NCBI GenBank assembly: GCA_017882205.1 | Contig: JADGPY010000469.1 | Span: 1 to 5,832 of the forward strand | Reading direction: 5' to 3' | DNA length: 5,832 bases | Source: Chitinophagaceae bacterium | GTDB lineage: Bacteria > Bacteroidota > Bacteroidia > Chitinophagales > Chitinophagaceae | In this document: positions 1 through 5,391 of the stretch, piece by piece | Position numbering within the stretch: the first letter of the stretch is position 1 | Layout: each line of letters starts with the position of its first letter | Notes under the pieces: model-generated | The model's input: the letters and a program-made list of their open reading frames with translations, nothing else | Databases searched by the model: none | Told to the model about the DNA's origin: nothing | Position numbers and translations under genes: made by a program

Positions 1-379
1 CAAGGTGGTTTATTCCAGGCGATCTTAGCACTACTTCCAAATCACTACCAGTAAACGCACTCACTCTTTTTTTGGTTATAATAATATCGCCTGGCTGTGG
101 TGCAACTGATGCATGAACTTTAGCCGCTTCTTCCGTATCAAAATTCATAGTTCCTTTCTTCAACATCGAAAAAGATTTATTATTCGGACTAGCTTCAGGG
201 TATCCTTTTCTAAACCCGATAACTACATATATAACAGGTATTTTATTGTTACGAGCCGATTGTATGACTTTATTAATGGAATTGATGAGGGGCGTACTAT
301 CTTTTAACATTTTTACGGTATCTCCCTGAACATCCATCACTAACAGTGCTGTGTTTTGATTATTATTGTTTTGTTCCAT
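1..379 (-). CDS. Isochorismatase-like cysteine hydrolase, C-terminus cut by window edge
   Basis: The 126 visible residues are the N-terminal part of an isochorismatase-superfamily hydrolase (the nicotinamidase/YcaC/isochorismatase fold, cytoplasmic). The first beta strand reads ALLVMDVQ, and Asp16 in it is the expected catalytic aspartate. NKIPVIYVV (residues 45-53) is the second strand. The segment PGDIIITKKRVSAF (96-109) carries the catalytic lysine, most likely Lys103, followed by the usual GSDLEVVLR helix. The nucleophilic cysteine should follow about 30 residues later and lies outside the window, so catalytic competence cannot be confirmed. The usual length is 180-210 residues, so roughly two thirds is present. 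The ATG at 379 is the only start that keeps the first strand. The gene lies 21 bases downstream of the MFS transporter with no terminator between them, so it is probably the last visible gene of a MarR-MFS-hydrolase operon. The substrate cannot be told from sequence; hydrolysis or detoxification of a small amide or ester related to the exported compound is only a guess. Confidence 0.85.
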   Translation of the reverse strand, partial: MEQNNNNQNTALLVMDVQGDTVKMLKDSTPLINSINKVIQSARNNKIPVIYVVIGFRKGYPEASPNNKSFSMLKKGTMNFDTEEAAKVHASVAPQPGDIIITKKRVSAFTGSDLEVVLRSPGINHL

Positions 380-400
380 CTTTAAAGTTTTAATTATTAT

Positions 401-1669
401 TTATTGAATTGAATTGACTGTAGGGTCTTCCAATTCTACAAGTTTTATTTTATCTTTTTCTTTCAAAATATCTTTTCTTAAAAAAGGCAAAAATATAACA
501 GCAATTACTATAGCTGCAATTCCCTCGGCTAAAATAGTATTAGGTGCACCAATATATTGCGATACTGTTCCAATAAATAATCCCCCCAGGGGCTGCATCC
601 CAAAAAATGCCATTGCAAAATAACTGATAACCCTTCCCCTCATCGCAGCTGATGAATTCGTTTGTATAATAGTATTGCTTATCGTTGTTTGAGACATCAT
701 ACCAAAACCTGTCACCATGGCAAAAAACAAAGCAACCGGGAGATTGTTCATGTGTGAAAACAGCATTAATCCTGCGCCAAAGATTAACAGGTTAATGAAT
801 AAAATTCTTTTTAATTCAGCACCTCCTTTCAATGAGGCTAAGAAAAAAGCTCCCCCTATGGCTCCAAGTCCGATAGCACTGTTGAGGTAACCAAAAGTAG
901 AGGCACTTCCTTTAAATATAACCTTGGCATAAACTGGAAGTAACGTGCTGAAAGGCAGTACTAATAAACTGACACAAGCAAGCATTAAAATTACAAAACC
1001 AATGGAAGGAGTACGCTTTAAATATTTCCATCCTTCTTTAAATTCTATTATTACTTTTTTGGCACGTGGTTGAGGAATAAATTTCGGAAACCTCATGAAT
1101 AACAAAGATGCGATGACTGCCAGAAAACTTAAAGCATTAATAAGAAAACAAGTGCCTGCACCAAGCTTTTCTAATACGATTCCTGAAATTGCAGGGCCTA
1201 TCAGCCGTGCTAAATTTACCATAGATGAATTGAGAGCAATTGCATTAGGTAAATCTTCTTTATTACCTACTATCTCATGCACCAGGGATTGCCTGGCAGG
1301 TACATCAAAAGCGTTGATTGTACCCAGCACAACGCTGAATATAAATATTTCCCCTACTGTATATGTAGTAAACATAACCAATATCGTAAGCAGCGTAGCC
1401 TGGATCAATGAAGCTGCTTGTGTGATAATTAATACCCGATAGCGGTTATACCTGTCTGATACTACGCCGCCCAAAGGAGAAAATAGGAAGGATGGGAATT
1501 GTGCTGCAAATGCAGCCAGGCCGAGCATAAAAGCAGAATGGGTTTGAGCATATACCAGCCAGTACACCGCAGTACGTTGCATCCACGTTCCAATAAGTGA
1601 TATGGATTGCCCGGCAAAATACAACCTGTAATTACGGCTGCGAAACGCTTTAAAAGTATTGATGTTCAT
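401..1669 (-). CDS. MFS_3/EntS-type major facilitator efflux transporter
   Basis: This 422-residue inner-membrane protein has the length and hydrophobic pattern of a 12-helix major facilitator exporter. It opens with FRSRNYRLYFAGQSISLIGTWMQ (residues 9-31), typical of the MFS_3 group that includes the enterobactin exporter EntS and the TIGR00900 proton antiporters. The conserved loop between helices 2 and 3 is intact (G67-G68, D72-R73, R76 and R78), and the group's NAFDVPARQS element is at 119-128. A Lys/Arg-rich cytoplasmic loop (about residues 195-220) separates the two six-helix halves, and the C-terminal tail is charged. The expected mechanism is proton-coupled export of a small molecule; the substrate is unknown. 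The ATG at 1667-1669 directly follows the restored stop codon (1670-1672) of the upstream marR-type gene, indicating translational coupling. The isochorismatase-like gene follows 21 bases downstream. Regulation by the MarR protein is inferred from the operon order and the palindrome at 2100-2114. Confidence 0.93.
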   Translation of the reverse strand: MNINTFKAFRSRNYRLYFAGQSISLIGTWMQRTAVYWLVYAQTHSAFMLGLAAFAAQFPSFLFSPLGGVVSDRYNRYRVLIITQAASLIQATLLTILVMFTTYTVGEIFIFSVVLGTINAFDVPARQSLVHEIVGNKEDLPNAIALNSSMVNLARLIGPAISGIVLEKLGAGTCFLINALSFLAVIASLLFMRFPKFIPQPRAKKVIIEFKEGWKYLKRTPSIGFVILMLACVSLLVLPFSTLLPVYAKVIFKGSASTFGYLNSAIGLGAIGGAFFLASLKGGAELKRILFINLLIFGAGLMLFSHMNNLPVALFFAMVTGFGMMSQTTISNTIIQTNSSAAMRGRVISYFAMAFFGMQPLGGLFIGTVSQYIGAPNTILAEGIAAIVIAVIFLPFLRKDILKEKDKIKLVELEDPTVNSIQ

Positions 1670-2054
1670 TTATTTTAAATCAACCAACTTTGTTAATACC
1701 CTGATTGCTTTAACCAATACTTCTTTTTCTTTTTGCGTAGTTTTTTCAAAGATTGACTGAGCCAGCCATTCCTGACTCTCATGTCTTCTTTTCTCAATAA
1801 AATTTTTTTCCGCTTGTGGTACTGGTTATTATCACTTTTCTTTTATCTGTTTTGGACGAAGTTTTTTTAATATAACCAAGTTCGAGAAGTTTGTTTATAT
1901 TTTGTGACATGGATTGAGTGGTCACTTTTTCCATAACCGCCAATTCTGATGGAAGTATTTCTGAATATTGATATATTAATGCAAGTGTAGAACTTTCTGT
2001 TAAAGAAAGCAAATAACAGTTAAATTCGAAGGTAGAGAATGAGTACGTATCCAT
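1670..2054 (-). pseudogene. MarR-family transcriptional regulator, frameshifted near codon 84
   Basis: The first frame gives 86 residues with a clear MarR winged helix: LPSELAVMEKV (34-44), the recognition helix TTQSMSQNINKLLELGYI (45-62), and the wing with the family's D70-K71-R72 and VIIT strand. It then ends at a TGA (1794-1796). One frame over, reading resumes at once as FIEKRRHESQEWLAQ and continues to a TAA at 1670-1672; this is the expected dimerisation tail of MarR proteins. The shift falls at an A7-T4 run (1797-1809, minus-strand sense GGAAAAAAATTTT). Removing one base restores GKKFIEKRRH and a 127-residue protein. The ATG at 2054 is used because an in-frame TAA lies immediately upstream; it leaves a rather short first helix for the family. 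The restored stop abuts the MFS start codon, so the gene heads the operon and probably represses it. The break may be a real mutation, a sequencing indel, or a reversible homopolymer change. Confidence 0.8.
1797..1809 (-). repeat. A7-T4 homopolymer tract at the marR frameshift
   Basis: On the coding (minus) strand the sequence here is GG followed by seven A and four T. The upstream frame reads GGA AAA AAA TTT TAT TGA, while the family-like continuation needs one base fewer. The tract is therefore the point where the two halves of the MarR gene change frame. Homopolymers are common sites of slippage, both in cells and in sequencing. Confidence 0.7.
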
Positions 2055-2099
2055 TTTTTAGATCCAGACAGCATATAGTGTTCTTTTAGCATCATTCAT

Positions 2100-2114
2100 T
2101 ACAAGAGTCTTGTA
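2100..2114. promoter_or_regulatory. Perfect 15-base palindrome, candidate MarR operator
   Basis: The two arms TACAAGA (2100-2106) and TCTTGTA (2108-2114) are perfect inverted repeats around one central G. The site lies 46-60 bases upstream of the MarR start and 25 bases upstream of a -7 box that serves the divergent gene, where a dimeric MarR-type repressor would be expected to bind. The outer half-sites TACAA-N5-TTGTA match, from memory, the layout of the known OhrR (MarR family) box, but the regulator here is not clearly an OhrR. Function is inferred from symmetry and position. Confidence 0.6.
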
Positions 2115-2138
2115 TCGTCTAATCATTATTCGATTTAG

Positions 2139-2146
2139 TAAATTTG
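2139..2146 (+). promoter_or_regulatory. Bacteroidota-type -7 promoter box (TAAATTTG)
   Basis: TAAATTTG matches the Bacteroidota -7 consensus TAnnTTTG exactly. It lies 27 bases before the ATG at 2174, so transcription would begin about 20 bases upstream of that codon. A good -33 TTTG partner at normal spacing is not visible; the nearest TTG is inside the palindrome arm at 2111-2113, which is too far away. This position argues against the TTG at 2144 being a start codon. Confidence 0.45.
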
Positions 2147-2173
2147 ATATTCGGCTTAAGAATCATCATAGCG

Positions 2174-2614
2174 ATGAAAATAAGATCACTTTTCATAATT
2201 TTTCTCTGTTTATATATAGTAAACATCTACGGTCAACCAGCCACCTTCTCCCCACGCGGCATAGGAGGTGGTGGCGCACTATTTTTTCCTTCCATCAACC
2301 CAGCCAATGACAATGATTTTTATGTTAGCTGCGATATGAGTGAATTATTTCACAGCAGTGATTTCGGGCTTAGCTATTCGCAAATTGATTTTTCAAAATT
2401 GCAGGTCTTTAATACTTCCACCTATGAATTCACCAGTGATCCCAATATTGCTTACAGCAATTTCAATGAAGAGAATGCTGGCTATCAGCGGGGGTGTAGT
2501 GATACAATAATGATTTATTTCAACGCTTTCAGCGCCACACGGCAGCCATCATCCAGGGCTTTCCCGCTGGCATCATCAATCTTACCGTCATATTTGCCAT
2601 CTACAGCCGGTTGA
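2174..2614 (+). pseudogene. Truncated 5' fragment of a secreted BNR/sortilin-like beta-propeller protein
   Basis: The frame starting at 2174 gives a signal peptide (MKIRSLF, a hydrophobic core, then cleavage before Gln after IYG). It is followed by FSPRGIGGGGALFFPSINP, FYVSCDMSELFHSSDFG and YEFTSDPNIAYSNFN. These are the opening segments of large Bacteroidota secreted BNR-repeat (WD40/YVTN/BNR-like) proteins, which usually exceed several hundred residues. The family resemblance stops at about Gln105 (base 2488). The remaining 41 codons simply read the antisense of the neighbouring minus-strand gene, which ends at 2515, until a chance TGA at 2612. More than 80 percent of the expected protein is therefore missing. 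The ATG at 2174 is preferred over the TTG at 2144 because it starts directly at the signal peptide and leaves room for the -7 box at 2139. Family assignment is from memory of the conserved opening; the truncation is seen directly. Confidence 0.72.
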
Positions 2615-3810
2615 CTAAGAATGGTGCCGTCCCTAAGCGCCTTAAGTGCAAGATCAGCCTTTATATTAAAGGAAGAAGCGGCATTGGGGTCTGCATTTTT
2701 TAAAGCTTTAAGAATACCGCCGAGCTTGCCTGCCGGTTTTATATTAGTGAAAACAGCGTTGAGTGTGTAATCACAATTGTACTTGCGGGCTTCATCTTCG
2801 CTACTTACAGCTATGCCTTCTACTTTGCCATTACTTAGTGTTCCCACCATATGTTGTTGTAATAAAACAGGCTGTACCTGGTTGTCACCAGTAGGTGCAA
2901 AAACACCAATGCGGATAATGCCCGGTTTTTTCTCTTCATTGTTCACGGCTTCTTTATTTTCATTATTGACAGGCATCCTATTCCTCATCATCTCTTTTAT
3001 ATCTACTTTATCCTGCAACTCATCTTCGGTTGTAGCTTCACGGTAGCCGGGCGGAATTTCAAACAGCATGGAATCTAATTTCATTGTGGAGAACTCAAGT
3101 GTTTCAAGGCTGGTTTCCATTGAATTGCCATTACCCATGATAATGGTAGTTGTTAGAATAAGGGGGAACCCAAGCTTTCCCCTGCCACGGCGATGGGTGA
3201 TAAAACGGTCCCTGCAGTCAGGTTTTACTTTTTCATTCGGACCCGTAGCAGGGCGATAATGCTCCGGGCAGTTAAACTGGGGCAGGTCAATATACCAGCC
3301 ATCGGTTTTCATCAATATGCTGTCTTTCATGCTGCAGGCATCCGGAGAAGGTTTTATTTTTTGAGAAGTCCAAATATGCCGGGCCGTAATGCCATACATC
3401 TTTTTTCTTTCACCGGTATCGGTAATGCTGTACCACATATTAATAACTCCTCCTTTTTGATTGGCAACATTGTTTTGTTTGGGAGCAATGGCTTCTTTGC
3501 GGTTATCTTCATCTATCACTTCTTCATTTCCGGTAGCAAAAGGGATGATAAAATATAATTTTTTCTTATCGTTTAATTTAACTGTACGCTGCAGATCGCA
3601 CTGCTCGATGGTAACAATATTGCTGCCCATTCCCATCATCCCCCCACCTTCGGTCCTTTTACGCATACCTTTTACATAGATGGTAGATTCAGATTTCATG
3701 CCCATCATACTGGAAGCCTGCCTCAACTTATAATGCTGGGCATGTCCAGTCTCCGGTAAATAAATTATAAGTATTAAAATAGAGATGATAGAAATAAGAA
3801 ACTTTCTCAT
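2515..3810 (-). CDS. Exported Met-rich two-part protein of unknown function
   Basis: This 431-residue protein starts with a signal peptide (MRKF, an Ile/Leu-rich core, cleavage probably after GHA at residue 24, before Gln25) and so acts in the periplasm or outside the cell. The first part (about 25-260) has STIYVKGMRKRTE (42-54), a strand pattern resembling DUF4412-like exported proteins, and two Met clusters, SSMMGMKSE and GGGMMGMGSN, that could bind metal. A polar Asn/Glu/Lys-rich linker (about 265-295) leads to a second part beginning IIRIGVFAPTGDNQVQP, with KYNCDYTLNAVFTNIK and an end reading GKALDDGCRVALKALK. That second part resembles the IGV...CDYxL domain found at the C-terminus of some exported proteins of other phyla (CsgG/FlgO-like in feel). 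I do not recognise a named gene and assign no activity. No terminator is visible at its 3' end, which lies next to the truncated BNR gene. A perfect inverted repeat lies 11 bases upstream of the start. Confidence 0.85.
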   Translation of the reverse strand: MRKFLISIISILILIIYLPETGHAQHYKLRQASSMMGMKSESTIYVKGMRKRTEGGGMMGMGSNIVTIEQCDLQRTVKLNDKKKLYFIIPFATGNEEVIDEDNRKEAIAPKQNNVANQKGGVINMWYSITDTGERKKMYGITARHIWTSQKIKPSPDACSMKDSILMKTDGWYIDLPQFNCPEHYRPATGPNEKVKPDCRDRFITHRRGRGKLGFPLILTTTIIMGNGNSMETSLETLEFSTMKLDSMLFEIPPGYREATTEDELQDKVDIKEMMRNRMPVNNENKEAVNNEEKKPGIIRIGVFAPTGDNQVQPVLLQQHMVGTLSNGKVEGIAVSSEDEARKYNCDYTLNAVFTNIKPAGKLGGILKALKNADPNAASSFNIKADLALKALRDGTILSQPAVDGKYDGKIDDASGKALDDGCRVALKALK

Positions 3811-3820
3811 AGTAATTTAA

Positions 3821-3849
3821 TTTTGATGCAAAATAGGAATGCATCAAAA
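3821..3849. promoter_or_regulatory. Perfect 10-base inverted repeat upstream of the Met-rich exported protein gene
   Basis: TTTTGATGCA (3821-3830) and TGCATCAAAA (3840-3849) are exact inverted repeats separated by nine bases. The element lies 11-39 bases upstream of the ATG at 3810. It could be an operator for a dimeric regulator or a hairpin in the mRNA leader; it is not followed by a T run, so it is unlikely to be a terminator. The function is inferred only from symmetry and position. Confidence 0.55.
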
Positions 3850-3935
3850 ACCAGTCCATGATGTTGGTCACCTAAACTACCGATATTAATCATAAATGTA
3901 GTGGGGGGCTTAAATATTGCCTGACTATTTTAATA

Positions 3936-3974
3936 ACAAAACAATAAGCAGAGCCATAGGGCCCTGCTTATTGT
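3936..3974 (-). terminator. Rho-independent terminator of the TIGR03118-type lipoprotein gene
   Basis: Read on the minus strand, an 11-base perfect stem, ACAATAAGCAG (3974-3964) paired with CTGCTTATTGT (3951-3941), encloses a GC-rich loop and is followed by TTTTGTTATT. It begins 27 bases after the TAA of the 4001-5068 gene, exactly where a terminator belongs. It should separate that gene from the next minus-strand gene, which starts at 3810 and so needs its own promoter. Confidence 0.8.
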
Positions 3975-4000
3975 ATAACTATTCAATTTATTTTTTCAAA

Positions 4001-5068
4001 CTATTTTGTTATATACCCAAACAATCCCTGGGTTTCATCTGCTGGCCCTGCACAATAAAAAAGCCAGTTAGGATCAACCAAAGTTGCAGTAGTGGGCGCA
4101 AAACTGATACCCCATAGTCCTTCAATTTCAACCTCCGTTCCGCCTGATCGTAGGCTTCCTAAATAATTACCAGATGGGTCATATGCGTTGATCTTGCCAT
4201 CTCCAAAATTACCGACCAGGATAGCCGGAATACCGCTCGCCAGGAAGGTTGCCGGAGCCTGGGCTATACCCCAGGGTGCATTTAAAGGGCCTTCCGAAGC
4301 GAATCGTCTTACAAAAGAACCGTCAGTATTATATATATCAACATATCCAAACCCTGATCCTTTTATTTCATCAAAGGTTGAAGAGTTGATCTTTGCATAC
4401 ATTACATAGAGCTGACCAGCAATATTTTGAATATTAAATGGCGAGTAGCCCGCTGGCAAACCAGGATCTGTAAATGTCATAGCTACCAATGCAAAATTTT
4501 TATCGAATACATCAATCTTTCCAGCCTTGAAATTGGCTGCGTATAAATAATTATTGATCCCATTTACACCCATGGTCAATCCTAAATATATCGATGTGGC
4601 AGAGCGATCAACCACTTTTACCGCGGCAGTTCCTCCGTTCCATCCCGAAATAATTCCATCACCTCCCGAGAAAATGAATTTGGCAGCACTTCCCCCGGGT
4701 AATGCAAAATCTGTTGTGCCATTAAATACCTGGCCGGTTGGAGATCCGCCAGATGCAGCTGTGGGCGAAGGAATCGAAACAGGTGCCAGTTTCTGAGCCC
4801 CTGTTTTATCATACACAACACTGGTGCCACTAGTGTTTGAGGATATCCATGCAGTGCCGGTAGGGCTAAAAGAAATGCCCCAGCCATTTACAAGATTTGC
4901 ATCCGTACGCGTTCCGGTTACCCCGTTACTGCTAACCAGGCTTACCTGAGTAAAGCTTTGGTTAAGAACAATTGGATTGTCTTTTTTACAACTATGTATA
5001 GTCATCATCAGGAAGTACAAAGACGTGATGGTTAATGAGATCCCTGTTTTTTTGATAAGTTTTTTCAT
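4001..5068 (-). CDS. TIGR03118-type beta-propeller lipoprotein
   Basis: This 355-residue protein has a lipoprotein signal peptide with lipobox IHSC, so Cys27 would be lipidated. The KKD that follows is typical of Bacteroidota lipoproteins, and the protein is probably membrane-anchored, perhaps surface-exposed. The body reads as repeated propeller blades: NLVNGWGISFSPTGTAWIS (59-76), YAANFKAGKIDVFD (176-189), NAPWGIAQAP (263-272), LVGNFGDGKINAYD (284-297) and GLWGISFAP (317-325). The NLVNPWG-type opening and the paired NFxxGKIxxxD motifs are hallmarks of the TIGR03118 family, whose members have no established biochemical role. Length fits the family. The ATG at 5068 is the natural start, directly before the KK-plus-hydrophobic signal sequence. 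The gene is monocistronic by appearance: its own upstream interval carries a palindrome at 5104-5122 and an intrinsic terminator follows it. Its codon use looks somewhat richer in G and C than its surroundings, judged by eye only. Confidence 0.88.
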   Translation of the reverse strand: MKKLIKKTGISLTITSLYFLMMTIHSCKKDNPIVLNQSFTQVSLVSSNGVTGTRTDANLVNGWGISFSPTGTAWISSNTSGTSVVYDKTGAQKLAPVSIPSPTAASGGSPTGQVFNGTTDFALPGGSAAKFIFSGGDGIISGWNGGTAAVKVVDRSATSIYLGLTMGVNGINNYLYAANFKAGKIDVFDKNFALVAMTFTDPGLPAGYSPFNIQNIAGQLYVMYAKINSSTFDEIKGSGFGYVDIYNTDGSFVRRFASEGPLNAPWGIAQAPATFLASGIPAILVGNFGDGKINAYDPSGNYLGSLRSGGTEVEIEGLWGISFAPTTATLVDPNWLFYCAGPADETQGLFGYITK

Positions 5069-5103
5069 AATAATAAATTTATGTTATAATAAATACAAGG
5101 CCC

Positions 5104-5122
5104 TGAATGCAATTGGCATTCA
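5104..5122. promoter_or_regulatory. Inverted repeat upstream of the TIGR03118-type gene
   Basis: TGAATGC (5104-5110) and GCATTCA (5116-5122) are perfect inverted repeats around a five-base AATTG spacer. The site lies 36-54 bases upstream of the start codon at 5068, a plausible promoter or operator position. The half-site resembles the ATGC core of the repeat at 3821-3849, which also precedes a gene for an exported protein. Whether the two share a regulator is speculative. Confidence 0.4.
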
Positions 5123-5301
5123 ATTATTTTCTCCAGCTCTATTTGTATAGGGGAAAACCTGGTAGAACTTTGTTTATTAATACGAGGGAGTATTACATAG
5201 AGTTGCTCTCAAATTATTTTTCTTTAATTGTAGTCCAATTTGTGTATGCTCACTTGTTATATAACTATACATAATATTCATCACAATTAAAATATACAAA
5301 A
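5123..5301. other. AT-rich intergenic interval with no recognised gene
   Basis: Between the palindrome upstream of the TIGR03118-type gene and the YCII-like gene start I see no open frame of interest and no clear RNA gene. The only structure noted is a weak six-base inverted repeat, TAATAC-N6-GTATTA (5178-5195). The interval must once have carried the promoter of the YCII-like gene, but I find no exact TAnnTTTG box. Confidence 0.4.
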
Positions 5302-5391
5302 ATGGAAGAGTTCGTATTAACTATGAGGCACGAGGATGGACAAAAGAGGTTCACTAAATTAATCTACCACCGGAAATGCCGAAATACGTAA
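5302..5391 (+). pseudogene. 5' remnant of a YCII-related (YciI-like) gene
   Basis: The ATG at 5302 opens a 29-codon frame beginning MEEFVLTMRHEDGQK. This is very like the start of YCII-related domain proteins of Bacteroidota, where M-x-x-FVLTMRHEDG begins a small protein of about 100-120 residues. The resemblance ends at about residue 15 (base 5346). The following codons read into the antisense of the GH127-type gene, whose stop is at 5359-5361, and the frame closes at a TAA at 5389. About 85 percent of the gene is missing and no ferredoxin-like fold could form, so the fragment is almost certainly non-functional. The family call rests on a short stretch and on memory; the abrupt loss of a good gene start is seen directly. 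Confidence 0.45.

Noticed and set aside
113..307. Plus-strand frame of 64 codons opposite the isochorismatase-like gene
   Set aside because: The minus strand encodes the conserved catalytic segments here; the plus-strand product is low-complexity Phe/Arg-rich sequence with no family resemblance.
1095..1442. Plus-strand frame of 115 codons inside the transporter gene
   Set aside because: It is fully antisense to conserved MFS coding sequence, has no recognisable domain and no promoter; it is a coding shadow.
1794..1815. A-AAA-AAA heptamer in the marR gene as a programmed -1 frameshift site
   Set aside because: The heptamer is in the right phase for -1 slippage, but the -1 frame gives an unrelated Lys-rich tail. 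The MarR-like tail lies in the +1 frame, so the site would not make the family protein.
2144..2173. TTG at 2144 as the start of the BNR-type protein
   Set aside because: It lies inside the likely -7 promoter box at 2139-2146 and would add ten residues before a normal signal peptide; the ATG at 2174 fits better.
2515..2614. Functional overlapping convergent genes at the BNR fragment
   Set aside because: The plus-strand codons in the overlap do not resemble the BNR family, while the minus strand carries a conserved-looking protein end; the overlap is read-through of a truncated gene.
3193..3558. Plus-strand frame of 121 codons inside the Met-rich exported protein gene
   Set aside because: It is antisense to a gene with a good signal peptide and a continuous 431-codon frame; the product shows no domain features.
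4618..4887. Minus-strand frame of 89 codons inside the TIGR03118-type gene
   Set aside because: It overlaps the propeller-coding frame on the same strand in another phase and has no family resemblance.
5178..5195. TAATAC-N6-GTATTA inverted repeat
   Set aside because: Six-base arms in AT-rich DNA are expected by chance, and the site has no clear relation to a promoter or start codon.
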